From contig NZ_JARIEF010000120.1 of assembly GCF_029266915.1 (NCBI RefSeq), positions 1 through 64,000 on the forward strand: DNA of 64,000 nt, read 5' to 3'. Shown here in pieces: positions 17,898 to 26,736 of this stretch; position 1 is the first letter of the stretch, and every line of letters starts with the position of its first letter. Position numbers and translations under genes: made by a program. The stretch is from Tissierella sp. (GTDB taxonomy: Bacteria > Bacillota > Clostridia > Tissierellales > Tissierellaceae). Below the pieces are notes generated by a model. That model did no database searches, had not been told where the DNA came from, and was given only the letters and a program-made list of their open reading frames with translations.

Positions 17898-19184
17898 CTA
17901 ATCTGCTAAAATTGCTCTTACCTTTGAGTTTATAAACTCGCTGGAAGGTTCATCTACTTTAAGCTTGTTTAAGATTTTCTTAGCTCCCTTTATATCACCA
18001 TTTTCATGAAGCATAAGTCCATAGTTATATAGGGCATCGTCATAATAACTTCTTTTCCTATAGTTATCTATATAGGCTTTATAATATTTAGCTGCCTCTT
18101 TAGGTTTCTTTTCTATTTCAAAAGAAAGGCCTGCAAAATACATGGATTCTGATATCAAGTCATCATTAGAGCTTTTCTCTATTAAATATTTAAATCTTTT
18201 AGTCGCAGCCAAGTAATCTTTTTTTCGGAAAAAGTTCATAGCATCTAAAAGAACATCTTCTTCTCTACCGCTGAAGCTTAGTTCTTCTGGTTTTTCTTCT
18301 GATTGTTTTTCTACTTCTTCTTTTTCTACGGGTTCTTTTTCTACTTCTTCTTTTTCATCTTTTTCCGGTTTTTCCGATTCTTTATTATCATCTACAGCTA
18401 AAACTGGCTCCTCTTCATCTTTGTTTTTAAGTTGTTCCTCTAATTTACTATTTTCAGTTTTAATCTTATCTAATTCATTGCTTATATTCTTCATATCTTT
18501 AGTATATTTTTGATAAAAGAATATTCCTCCAATAAGTATTAGTGCTGCAAGAGGGAGGGCTAAGACTTTATAGTTAAACTCTTTGCTCTTGGGACTTGAA
18601 TTATTACTTTTAGCTTTACTTGACTTGCTATCCATAGGCATACTACCATTAACCTTATTTAAGTATTTTAAATACTTGATATTATCTACATCTCGGCTTA
18701 AAGCTTTTTCTAAGTATTGCTTTGCTAATTGGTTTTCTCCTAATGCATTATAGCTGATCCCAATTATTGCATAAGGATCAATTAAATCTTTATGAGTCTT
18801 ATTAATTTGAATTAGAAGTTCTATGGCATCTTTGTATTGGAATTTATCAATATATAGAAGGGATAACTTATAGTACTCTATAAAGCTCTTGTATTCATCA
18901 CTATTTAAAGTTTCAAGATAGTATCTGGCCCGGTTAGATTCAAGCTCAAGTTTCAAACTTTTAGCCCAATATGCTGATGCCTTATCAAAATTACAAAGTA
19001 TGTAGTGACAAAGTCCTATCAGATTTAATATATCTCCATCTTTATCATCAAACTTTAAGCTCTCTTCCATTACTTCTACAGCTTTAGATATATTACTAGC
19101 CCTTACAAGTTCTAGAGCATCATTATATTTTATATTTGCAGATTCTTTTTTTAATCTTTTCAGTTCTTCTTGTAAAGAAATCAC
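17898..19184 (-). CDS. Membrane-anchored TPR protein
   Basis: About 428 residues in four parts: N-terminal tetratricopeptide repeats (residues 20-175, for example VEVMEESLKFDDKDGDILNLIG and NQLAKQYLEKAL), a Ser/Lys linker, one membrane helix (VLALPLAALILIGGIFFYQ, near 215), a Glu/Lys-rich coiled linker with KEEVEKEPVEKEEVEKQ-type repeats, and C-terminal TPR/tol-pal-like repeats (FFRKKDYLAATKRFKYLIEKS, KEAAKYYKAYIDNY). It should span the membrane with TPR scaffolds on both sides. Two GTG starts are possible; the one at 19184 has AAGGAG 8 bases ahead, while at 19193 the site would abut the codon. Partners unknown. Confidence 0.82.
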   Translation of the reverse strand: MISLQEELKRLKKESANIKYNDALELVRASNISKAVEVMEESLKFDDKDGDILNLIGLCHYILCNFDKASAYWAKSLKLELESNRARYYLETLNSDEYKSFIEYYKLSLLYIDKFQYKDAIELLIQINKTHKDLIDPYAIIGISYNALGENQLAKQYLEKALSRDVDNIKYLKYLNKVNGSMPMDSKSSKAKSNNSSPKSKEFNYKVLALPLAALILIGGIFFYQKYTKDMKNISNELDKIKTENSKLEEQLKNKDEEEPVLAVDDNKESEKPEKDEKEEVEKEPVEKEEVEKQSEEKPEELSFSGREEDVLLDAMNFFRKKDYLAATKRFKYLIEKSSNDDLISESMYFAGLSFEIEKKPKEAAKYYKAYIDNYRKRSYYDDALYNYGLMLHENGDIKGAKKILNKLKVDEPSSEFINSKVRAILAD

Positions 19185-19362
19185 TCTACTCACTCCTTGG
19201 ATATTAAAGATAAAGTTTATATCTTTTATTATATATTCAATTATATCATAATCTCAGGTGCATAGGAAAAATAGACAAAGGAATATCTTCTTCCTGCCTA
19301 TAAAACACATCTACTTTGAAAAGCAGATTTAAAGTAGATAGTAACTTTTATTTTAACTAGAA

Positions 19363-19390
19363 ACAAGGACTGGTTTCCCAATCCTTATGC
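19363..19390 (-). terminator. Terminator of the small Sm-like gene
   Basis: AAGGATTGG-GAAA-CCAGTCCTT with one mismatch, followed by GTTTCT on the minus strand. A second stem (ATCTACTTT/AAAGTAGAT) lies 20 bases further on. Confidence 0.6.
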
Positions 19391-19445
19391 CTATATTTAA
19401 TATATATCATTATCATCTCTACTGATTCTAGGATCTTATTTGAGC

Positions 19446-19637
19446 TTAAACTATCTCTATCTTTTTTATTTCATTTTCGTATATTTCGTAAATATCTCCC
19501 TTTACTTTTACATCTATACTTGCTATTTCCGGGTCATTGTATATAGCCTTAGTAAATTCCATACATTTACCAACTATAAACTCATCTTCATCCAAGGTAA
19601 TTTTAACTTGCTTGCCGCAGTATTCATATAATTTCAT
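19446..19637 (-). CDS. Small Sm-like (LSM-type) hypothetical protein
   Basis: 63 residues, MKLYEYCGKQVKITLDEDE at the start and VKGDIYEIYENEIKKIEIV at the end. The strand pattern, a short barrel with a final IYENEIKKIEIV strand, resembles the small Sm-fold proteins found alone in Firmicutes genomes; this assignment is by pattern only. The ATG follows CCAGGAGGCGAAGAT, a strong site. RNA binding is possible but not shown. Confidence 0.65.
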   Translation of the reverse strand: MKLYEYCGKQVKITLDEDEFIVGKCMEFTKAIYNDPEIASIDVKVKGDIYEIYENEIKKIEIV

Positions 19638-19685
19638 ATCTTCGCCTCCTGGTTTTAATTATATCATAAACTCTAAGTTTTTCTA

Positions 19686-20432
19686 TTAAAACACTTGCTC
19701 TCCAAGCCATCCAACCATCTTGTCTTCTCTTTGAAAAGAGCTTACTCCATCGTACTTTCCTAAGTTTATTTCATCCTTAATATTTCCATCAGAGAGGAAA
19801 ATAACCCGGTCTGCTCTAGCGGCAACTTTTGCATCGTGAGTTACTAAGATTACAGTAGTTCCCTGCTTATTGATCTCATTTATAATATCCATAATCTCTT
19901 TTGAAGCTGATGAATTAAGAGCTCCAGTTGGTTCATCTCCAAAAATAATCTCCGGACTATTTATCAATGCCCGGCATATAGCCGCTCGTTGAAGTTGTCC
20001 ACCAGAAACTTTACTTATCTCCCTATCTTTAATAGCTTCAATGCCCACTCTTTGCATTAGTTCTTCTGCAAATAAATTGACATCTTTTCTAGTTTTTATC
20101 TTTGCTTTAAAAGCCGGGAGAACTATATTATCTCTTATGGAAAGTGTTTTAAGAAGATGTGACTTTTGAAACACAAATCCCATCTTCTTTAATCTTATCT
20201 TACTCATTTTTTCATCATCAAACTTTGAAATATCTTCTCCGTCAAAACATACAAGACCTTCGCTTGGAGTATCCATTCCGCTTATATTATATAAGAGAGT
20301 TGATTTACCTGAACCTGACTGACCCATTATAGCTACAAATTCTCCATATTTTACCTGCAAATTGATTCCCCTTAAAATTTTAATCTCATCAAATTCTTTA
20401 AATAAGCCCTCTACTTTTAAAATAGTTTTCAT
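19686..20432 (-). CDS. ABC transporter ATPase (MacB/LolD type)
   Basis: About 248 residues with Walker A GQSGSGKST, signature VSGGQLQRA, Walker B IIFGDEPTG and the H-loop LVTHD, typical of the ATPases that work with FtsX-type permeases. The ATG at 20432 (MKTILKVEG) is preceded by AAGGAGGAGTGTGAG; the Met at 20453 overlaps the permease stop and has no site. It begins 14 bases after the permease gene and completes a three-gene operon, tetR-permease-ATPase. Likely role: mechanotransmission export or resistance to a membrane-active compound. Confidence 0.93.
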   Translation of the reverse strand: MKTILKVEGLFKEFDEIKILRGINLQVKYGEFVAIMGQSGSGKSTLLYNISGMDTPSEGLVCFDGEDISKFDDEKMSKIRLKKMGFVFQKSHLLKTLSIRDNIVLPAFKAKIKTRKDVNLFAEELMQRVGIEAIKDREISKVSGGQLQRAAICRALINSPEIIFGDEPTGALNSSASKEIMDIINEINKQGTTVILVTHDAKVAARADRVIFLSDGNIKDEINLGKYDGVSSFQREDKMVGWLGEQVF

Positions 20433-20445
20433 CTCACACTCCTCC

Positions 20446-22800
20446 TTACTCATTTATTAGAGCAATTATGTTATACTCATCTATTCCTCTAGTACTAATC
20501 CAGGTCATAGTTAATACACATATAATCAGTCCTAGAGGTAATGCTATAAAAATTATGCCCGGATTTATAATAAAGATAAATTTACTTATACCTAAACCCA
20601 TAATACTAAATACTAAACTTATAATCTTTTCCCCCACAATATTTGAAACTAGTATGCCCAAAATAATTCCAAGACTTGAAATTATTCCTATCTTATATAG
20701 GTATTGTTTTCTTACATCTAAATCTGTAAAGCCTATAGATTTAATTCCTGCAATTTCACCTCGATCTTTTGCCAATCTTAATTTCATAAATAGGACTACT
20801 ATAAAGCCGCTCATTACTATTCCTATTAAAACTACTACTATTACCATAAGACCTATTTGTCTTGAGACTACTCCAAGCGTTTGATCGATGAATTTATCCA
20901 TAGCTTGAATATCGTATCCCTTACCTAGCTCCTGGCTCCACTGGGCTGCTTTTTCTTCTATGTCCACCTGATCCTTAAGTTCTATTATAAACTCATACTT
21001 TTCTGCATCTAAAGCTTCAAACTTGTTTATAGCTTTTGCAGTCATGCCACCACTTGTAAGGTCTTGGTAAATTCCAGAGATTATAAAATCTGCCTCTATT
21101 TCATTAAATCTTAACTTAACCTTATCTCCTCTCATAACTCCCATCTCATCTGCATTGAGTTTGGAAACTGCAAGTTCATCGTTTTTTAAAGGCCTTTTAC
21201 CATCAGTGTATTTTAATCCTTTGCCAGAATCCTCTCCACTTCCTATTTTAAGATTCATCCATCCACCATCTGAGTTAAACGTTTCAACCCTAACTCTTCT
21301 AATTTCTTGATGTTCTTTAATATCTTTATTTCTGTTTATAAATCTAACAAGATCACTATAGCTCGTCTCTAAGTTTTCTCCGGAGTCAATTTGTATTAAT
21401 ATATCCGAAACTGGACTTCCCATATACGGAATAAATTCTTTGGATCCCAATGTATTTAAAAGATTCATAGGCACAACTATAATACTTGCGATAATAAACA
21501 TAGCAATAAATATAATGATAAATCCTTTAAAATTATATAAAATCTCCCTTATGCCTAGCAAGGAGTTCATCTTCATCCTTTTAGATTTATATAGTCCATC
21601 ACGAACCAGGCTCCTTTTATGGAAGCCTTTGCCTAAAACAAGAGCATCTACAACAGTTACAGATTTAATCTTCTTAAGTATTTTCTTGCAATAGTAGCTA
21701 CTTATCAAATAAATAAGTATTGCTGATAATATGGATACTCCTACGGTCACAATTGAAAAGGGCTGTTTTCCAAATGTTTTATCAATATGAATTGTAAATA
21801 TATTTGACAGGATAAGAGCTAATATATAACCTAAAAATACTCCTAGGCCTATAAGTATTTTATATTTTCCAAGATATAAGCCTCTTATGTCCTTATAGGT
21901 CATTCCTATAGCTTTCATAGTACCAATTTCTCTAATCTCTTCTTCTAAGCTCGCCATTAAGGTATATTTTATACTTATAAGAGCTACTATAATCAATAAA
22001 ACACTTACTAGGATTATAATTATAGCCAATAAAATATCTACAAATGCGCTTATAAGTATTATTTGATTGTAGGTAATAGCTGGTCCACTTTGGGGAAGTC
22101 CTGAGTTTTCATAGGCTGTTTGAAATTTTGTGGCCATAGATTTATCCGTAAAATAGCTTTCAATAAGGTATTCACTCTCTCCTATTTTACCGAATAACTC
22201 ATCAAAATCTTCCTCGCTTAATAAGATTCTAGTAGAAGAAACAAGGGTAGAATTCATTTGAGCATCATAGACAAAAGAAGTCACCTGAAACTTCTCTTTT
22301 ATTCCATTACCTGTTAACTCAACTTTGTCCCCAATATTTATATTATAGGAATTTAAAATAATATTCGGTATAGCTATTTCACCTTTTTTTAAATCTATTA
22401 TCTCTCTATCTGAATCCAAGAGCAGGTCATATTCTTTATTTTGTTTGACTAAACTTATGCCAAGCTTAGAATCTTCAAGGCTAAACCCTTTCTCTCCAAG
22501 CACCTTAATATCGTCTCCATAGATATTAATCATAGGGGAGGTTTGCCAAGCCTTTACTCCTTCAAATGATCGATTAAATTTATCTATCTCATCTTGGTCT
22601 ATTTCTCCTTTGTGCATCTGGAGAAAATGTGGCGGCTGGGCTATACTATACATCTCTCCTATAGAACTTGTAAGCTGAACTATTATTATACTAGCTGCAA
22701 CAACTAGTGTTACTGAAAGTGTCATAAATAAAATCAAAGCTATATTGCCTGCTGAGTTTCGCTTAAAATCATTTTTAAATCTTTTTAGTTTTACATTCAC
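20446..22800 (-). CDS. ABC transporter permease with two FtsX domains
   Basis: 784 residues: an N-terminal membrane helix, a MacB-type extracytoplasmic domain (about 45-240), three helices of a first FtsX domain (about 250-390), a second helix plus periplasmic-type domain (about 420-640), and a final FtsX domain (about 655-780). ISIKYTLMASLEEEIREIGTMKAIG and KLRLAKDRGEIAGIKSIG are the coupling helices. GTG start at 22800 follows GAGGTGATAGCTC. Such permeases of the LolCE/MacB class transmit ATPase motion to extracellular substrates instead of forming a channel. Controlled with the neighbouring TetR gene. Confidence 0.9.
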   Translation of the reverse strand: MNVKLKRFKNDFKRNSAGNIALILFMTLSVTLVVAASIIIVQLTSSIGEMYSIAQPPHFLQMHKGEIDQDEIDKFNRSFEGVKAWQTSPMINIYGDDIKVLGEKGFSLEDSKLGISLVKQNKEYDLLLDSDREIIDLKKGEIAIPNIILNSYNINIGDKVELTGNGIKEKFQVTSFVYDAQMNSTLVSSTRILLSEEDFDELFGKIGESEYLIESYFTDKSMATKFQTAYENSGLPQSGPAITYNQIILISAFVDILLAIIIILVSVLLIIVALISIKYTLMASLEEEIREIGTMKAIGMTYKDIRGLYLGKYKILIGLGVFLGYILALILSNIFTIHIDKTFGKQPFSIVTVGVSILSAILIYLISSYYCKKILKKIKSVTVVDALVLGKGFHKRSLVRDGLYKSKRMKMNSLLGIREILYNFKGFIIIFIAMFIIASIIVVPMNLLNTLGSKEFIPYMGSPVSDILIQIDSGENLETSYSDLVRFINRNKDIKEHQEIRRVRVETFNSDGGWMNLKIGSGEDSGKGLKYTDGKRPLKNDELAVSKLNADEMGVMRGDKVKLRFNEIEADFIISGIYQDLTSGGMTAKAINKFEALDAEKYEFIIELKDQVDIEEKAAQWSQELGKGYDIQAMDKFIDQTLGVVSRQIGLMVIVVVLIGIVMSGFIVVLFMKLRLAKDRGEIAGIKSIGFTDLDVRKQYLYKIGIISSLGIILGILVSNIVGEKIISLVFSIMGLGISKFIFIINPGIIFIALPLGLIICVLTMTWISTRGIDEYNIIALINE

Positions 22801-22841
22801 GAGCTATCACCTCAAATTTCTTTTTTCTTTTTAAATAAAAC

Positions 22842-23486
22842 TTATGAGTAATATACTTCCACCATATCCCAAAACTCTCTATCCCTGACTCCAAGCATTT
22901 TTTCAAGTAAAGAAACTAAGGCCCTGATGATCTTTTGTTGCTCTTGTGGACTAGTTTTAAATATCCCATCATCTAAGAGTGTCATTGTAGAAGTTAAAAA
23001 AATCTGTAAATATTGTTTGGGAAAATCAGATTTAAAACTGCCCCTACTTATTCCCTCCTCGACAATCTTATCCAGTATGGGGGTAATTGTTACTAGCATT
23101 AGTCTTAAGGATTTTTGATGGGTAAGTGCATTTTCCGGCTTATGAATTCTTGTCATAAAATCATTATCTCGGTCACTTTCAACTCTCATAGAAAGAATTG
23201 CCTTTATAAGCTTTTCTTTGGAAGAAAGATTTTTATCCTCTGCAATAGCTTCAACTCTTTTAAATACCATCTGAGTAACTCTATCTATGATTGAATCTAA
23301 TACTTCTTCCTTGGATTTAAAATAATAGTAAAATGTTCCCTTTGCTATCCCTACTTTTTCTAAAATATTATTTACACTACACTTTTCGTATCCTTTTGCT
23401 GTAAATAAAATCTCCGCAGCATCAAGTATCTCATTTCTTTTTTCTATATATTCCCGGTTCATATCCACTGTATTACCTCTTTTCAT
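22842..23486 (-). CDS. TetR/AcrR family repressor of the FtsX-type exporter
   Basis: About 214 residues. The helix-turn-helix is complete: EILDAAEILFTAKGYEKCSV, then ILEKVGIAKGTFYYYFKSKEEVL, with a ligand-binding C-terminal half. It is the first gene of the operon with the FtsX-type permease (41 bases downstream) and its ATPase. The promoter in front of it carries a perfect inverted repeat at the expected transcription start, so autorepression with release by the exporter's substrate is likely. Start choice: ATG 23486, GTG seven codons in (behind AGAGGTAATACA), or ATG at codon 9 are all possible. Confidence 0.92.
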   Translation of the reverse strand: MKRGNTVDMNREYIEKRNEILDAAEILFTAKGYEKCSVNNILEKVGIAKGTFYYYFKSKEEVLDSIIDRVTQMVFKRVEAIAEDKNLSSKEKLIKAILSMRVESDRDNDFMTRIHKPENALTHQKSLRLMLVTITPILDKIVEEGISRGSFKSDFPKQYLQIFLTSTMTLLDDGIFKTSPQEQQKIIRALVSLLEKMLGVRDREFWDMVEVYYS

Positions 23487-23548
23487 GTTTCATCTTTATT
23501 TATATCTAAATATTAATATTTAATCTTTTATTATAATAATTCTCAATT

Positions 23549-23601
23549 CTATAGACCACCGGTCTATAGTTATTTATATAATATATGCTAACTTTTGTCA
23601 A
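23549..23601 (-). promoter_or_regulatory. Promoter and TetR operator of the exporter operon
   Basis: On the minus strand TTGACA (23596-23601), a 17-base spacer and TATAAA (23573-23578) form a near-consensus sigma-A promoter. Four bases further lies CTATAGACC-N3-GGTCTATAG (23549-23569), a perfect palindrome with 9-base arms at the transcription start, 60 bases before tetR. The size and placement fit a TetR-family operator. Confidence 0.88.
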
Positions 23602-23719
23602 TGGGTAGTTTCATATGTTTTTTGATATATGATAAATATTTATTTTTATTATACAAATATCCTCTTAGACATATGATTTATTAGCCAATTACTTAGATAC
23701 TTCCCTCTTAATTCCATCT

Positions 23720-23785
23720 TTTAGACATAAAAACACTCCCCTTTAATATCAGATTTCTTATCTAATATCCAAGAGGAGTATTGAT
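23720..23785 (-). terminator. Probable terminator of the metal operon
   Basis: An imperfect long hairpin, ACTCCTCTTGGATATTAGAT against ATCTGATATTAAAGGGGAGT with TTTTTAT after it on the minus strand, about 25 bases past the stop codon of the HMA gene. Confidence 0.6.
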
Positions 23786-23809
23786 GCTCTAGCTTTTACT
23801 TTATTTTAT

Positions 23810-24037
23810 TTATCTTGCTTTGGCACTCTCAACTTCATAGCCTACTTTAGTTATAGCCGCTTCTATCTCTTCTAATGAAGTTTTTTCTTCATCAAAATCT
23901 AATTTTACCTTGCTTGAATTAAATAGTACCTTGATTGTATCATCTTCAACACCTTCTAATTTTTTTACTGCACCTTCCACCTTTAGTGTACAAGATGGGC
24001 ATGTTAGAGTTTCAAGTTGAATTGTAGCTTTTTTCAT
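23810..24037 (-). CDS. Heavy-metal-associated (HMA) domain protein
   Basis: 75 residues forming one ferredoxin-like HMA domain: LETLTCPSCTLKVEGAV with the metal-binding Cys13 and Cys16, then VEDDTIKVLFNSSKVKLDFD and ITKVGYEVESA. Usually such proteins shuttle Cu+, Zn2+ or related ions to or from a P1B ATPase. The partner ATPase gene lies 100 bases upstream and lacks its own N-terminal HMA domain, so this free-standing protein could supply that function. SD AGGAGAATAATT before the ATG. Confidence 0.92.
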   Translation of the reverse strand: MKKATIQLETLTCPSCTLKVEGAVKKLEGVEDDTIKVLFNSSKVKLDFDEEKTSLEEIEAAITKVGYEVESAKAR

Positions 24038-24138
24038 AATTATTCTCCTCTCTTTTATTTTTAATTTTCATATTTTTTATATGTTTTTATTGTTTATATC
24101 TCAATGTTATATTTTTTATATTGTTTATATTTTCTATC

Positions 24139-25989
24139 TTACTTTAGCCTGTATCTCAATAGTCTCATACCATTGAGTATAACAACTAATATGCTTCCTT
24201 CATGAACTAGCATCCCTATAGACATATTCATCCACTGGCTAAAGAATACGGCTGCAAGAAGTATAAATACAACCCCTACTGCTATAACAATATTCTGAAC
24301 CATGTTTCTTGCTGTAGCCTTTGTAAGTCCTAAAGCGTGTGGTAATCTATTAAAATCTGAATTCATAAGAACAATATCAGATGTTTCAATAGCAACGTCT
24401 GTACCGCTACCCATTGCAATACCAACATCTGCAAGAGCAAGGGATGGACTGTCATTTATTCCGTCTCCTACAAAGGCAACTATTCTACCCTCTTCCTTAA
24501 TAGTTTTAACATATTCTGCCTTGTCTTCAGGCAACATATTACCGTGGGCCTCTGTAAGTCCAAGTTCACCACTTACAACATCTACTGTTCCCTGATTATC
24601 TCCAGATAGCATAATCAAGTTCTTTACGCCTAGGGCTCTTAACTGCTGGAGATTCTCTTTAACATTGGGTCTGATCTGATCACGAATACCCATAATTACT
24701 TCGATTTTCCCGTTTATAGCAGTTATGACCAATGAATTGCCTTGTTTTTGTAATCTATCTATATCAGACCTTAGTTCTCCTTCAATCTTTATATCTTCCA
24801 GGTCCATAAGTGCCTCGTTGCCTACAGCTACTTTATACCCCTTAATATTAGCTGTAACACCTTTTCCTTTAATTACCTGTGTATTTTCAACTGGAGAAAA
24901 AGTTGTCTCTCCTATCTCAGCTAAAACTGCCTTGGCTAGCGGATGGTCTGATTCTCTCTCTATACTTGCTAGATAACCCAGTGCTTCTTGAGTATTTTCG
25001 CTATAATATTTTGTTTCTGAAACTGACGGATTACCTAGAGTAAGGGTACCTGTTTTATCAAATATAATTGTATCTACTCTTGAAAAATCATGAATAACTT
25101 CACTACCCTTTAAGAGTATTCCATGACTTGCACCATTACCTATACCTGAAACATTTGATACTGGTACTCCTATTACTAAGGCTCCAGGACAACCCAGAAC
25201 TAAGATTGTTATAGCAAGCTCAATATCTCTTGAGAATAGCCATACTATAAATGAAAGAACTAAAACAGCTGGTGTATAGTATTTGGAAAATCTATCTATA
25301 AATCTTTCAGCTTCTGATTTTGAGTCTTGTGCTTCTTCTACAAGCTCTATAATTCTTCCAAAAGTAGTGTCTTCTCCAACTCTATCTGCAATAATTTGAA
25401 TTGTTCCATTTTCAAGTATTGTGCCAGCAAATACTTTTGAACCAGCCTCTTTATCTTGAGGAATAGACTCTCCTGTGATACTCGCTTCATTTATATAACC
25501 TTCACCGCTTAATACTCTTCCGTCTACAGGTATTTTTGCACCTGTTTTTACAAGTAATATATCTTCTACATCTATATCGTCAACTTCTACCTCTTCAAAC
25601 TCTCCGTTTTCCATTTGCTTGAGTGCGCTTTCAGGTGCCATCTGGGTTAATTCCTTAATAGCTGACCTGGTTTTATTTAGTGTACGCATCTCGAGGTAAG
25701 CACCAAAGAGAAATAGAAATGTAACAATAGCTGATTCTTCATAGTTCTTAATTATAAATGCACCTACAACTGCTATGGTTACTAAAACATCAATACTAAC
25801 TACCTTTACTCTTAAAGCCTGATATGCCTGAAGAGCAATTGGAGCTAGTCCTAATATAGAAGCTATTATCAAGGCCCATTCTGAAATCCTTATATCGGAT
25901 CCCCACCAATGATTTCCAAAAGCAATAGCTATTAGGATTCCACTTGCCACCATAATCTGATTTTTTTTACCTAAAATATATCGTTGCAT
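24139..25989 (-). CDS. Heavy-metal P1B-type ATPase (CPG motif)
   Basis: 616 residues with eight membrane segments. The actuator motif TGES is at 172-175, phosphorylation DKTGTLT has Asp311, the HP motif is ESDHPLA and the hinge is GDGIND. The metal-site motif in helix 6 is CPG (267-269) instead of the CPC of Cu pumps, and the last helix carries HEGSILVVILNGMRL. This combination points away from Cu+ export and towards a divalent ion (Zn, Co, Fe or Mn), but specificity is open. No N-terminal HMA domain; a separate HMA gene follows. The gene for a small helical protein precedes it by 40 bases. Confidence 0.92.
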   Translation of the reverse strand: MQRYILGKKNQIMVASGILIAIAFGNHWWGSDIRISEWALIIASILGLAPIALQAYQALRVKVVSIDVLVTIAVVGAFIIKNYEESAIVTFLFLFGAYLEMRTLNKTRSAIKELTQMAPESALKQMENGEFEEVEVDDIDVEDILLVKTGAKIPVDGRVLSGEGYINEASITGESIPQDKEAGSKVFAGTILENGTIQIIADRVGEDTTFGRIIELVEEAQDSKSEAERFIDRFSKYYTPAVLVLSFIVWLFSRDIELAITILVLGCPGALVIGVPVSNVSGIGNGASHGILLKGSEVIHDFSRVDTIIFDKTGTLTLGNPSVSETKYYSENTQEALGYLASIERESDHPLAKAVLAEIGETTFSPVENTQVIKGKGVTANIKGYKVAVGNEALMDLEDIKIEGELRSDIDRLQKQGNSLVITAINGKIEVIMGIRDQIRPNVKENLQQLRALGVKNLIMLSGDNQGTVDVVSGELGLTEAHGNMLPEDKAEYVKTIKEEGRIVAFVGDGINDSPSLALADVGIAMGSGTDVAIETSDIVLMNSDFNRLPHALGLTKATARNMVQNIVIAVGVVFILLAAVFFSQWMNMSIGMLVHEGSILVVILNGMRLLRYRLK

Positions 25990-26029
25990 AATATTTCACC
26001 GCCCTTATTTGCTAAATTCTCTTTATATC

Positions 26030-26323
26030 TTACTCAGTATACGCTTGGTCCATTTCCGACAGCATATTGTATACTGCTTCATAAGTTTCACATGTATCTT
26101 CGGGAACCCTATAGTTATCTGTAATCCTTCTAAGTTCTTGGAACTCACCATCTAATTCGGGTCTTTGAGAACCTGCTTGATTTATTTTTTCTATCATTTT
26201 ATCATATTCTTTAACTACATTATGAAACTCCGGATGACTCTCACCATGAACACGAGCTACAACTGGAACATATAATTCTAACCTCTCAAGATATACCTCA
26301 TCAAATCCTTCAAACTTTGTCAT
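26030..26323 (-). CDS. Small helical protein, possibly hemerythrin-like
   Basis: 97 residues, MTKFEGFDEVYLERLELYV, then VARVHGESHPEFHNVVKEYDKM, rich in helix formers, His and Glu. The HGESHPEF segment recalls ligand-bearing helices of small hemerythrin-like proteins, but only a few His are present and I do not claim the family. It is the first gene of the operon with the P1B ATPase and HMA protein, downstream of a palindrome-bearing promoter region. A role in metal storage or sensing is inference. SD GGAGAGAGATTAAT. Confidence 0.65.
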   Translation of the reverse strand: MTKFEGFDEVYLERLELYVPVVARVHGESHPEFHNVVKEYDKMIEKINQAGSQRPELDGEFQELRRITDNYRVPEDTCETYEAVYNMLSEMDQAYTE

Positions 26324-26370
26324 ATTAATCTCTCTCCTTTTAATCTCTATTTTTATCTTATAACTTATTT

Positions 26371-26430
26371 TAACATGTAACTCTATAAAAAGAATTGACC
26401 TGGGTCAAAATTTCAATTTTAAATATAAAT
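26371..26430. repeat. Duplicated regulatory segment, copy 1
   Basis: About 60 bases that match 26520-26579 at roughly three quarters of positions without gaps (offset 149). Each copy starts TAACAT and is centred on a TTGA(C/T)-N4-GTCAA palindrome. Confidence 0.7.
26395..26408. promoter_or_regulatory. FNR/CRP-like palindrome 1 upstream of metal operon
   Basis: TTGAC-CTGG-GTCAA, a perfect palindrome of the TTGAN-N4-NTCAA type bound by CRP/FNR-family dimers. It is 72-85 bases ahead of the 26323 start codon. On the minus strand its TTGACC half could itself be a -35 element. Confidence 0.65.
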
Positions 26431-26519
26431 CTATAATTTTGTTCTTAATTAATATAAAATCTAATTTTTATAGTTGTAATTTATCTGACTGAAGGTATTT
26501 CTTACCTTATAGATTATCC

Positions 26520-26579
26520 TAACATACAATTTTAAGAAAATAATTGATCCTAGTCAAAGTTTTAATATTAACTATAAAA
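26520..26579. repeat. Duplicated regulatory segment, copy 2
   Basis: Second copy of the 60-base segment, nearer the divergent MATE gene. It ends close to a TATAAT-rich stretch near 26605 that could be the MATE promoter. Confidence 0.65.
26544..26557. promoter_or_regulatory. FNR/CRP-like palindrome 2 upstream of MATE gene
   Basis: TTGAT-CCTA-GTCAA, the same operator type as at 26395 with one arm changed by a C to T substitution. Confidence 0.6.
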
Positions 26580-26736
26580 TAAAACATAATAATTTTATTT
26601 CTGTTATAATATACTAAGAATATACATAAATATGTACATGCATAAGTTGAATTATCTTATTTCTATAGCAATTCTATTTAAATATTGCTAGGAAAATATT
26701 ATTTAATCATAATTATATGAAATTTGGAGGCAAAAT

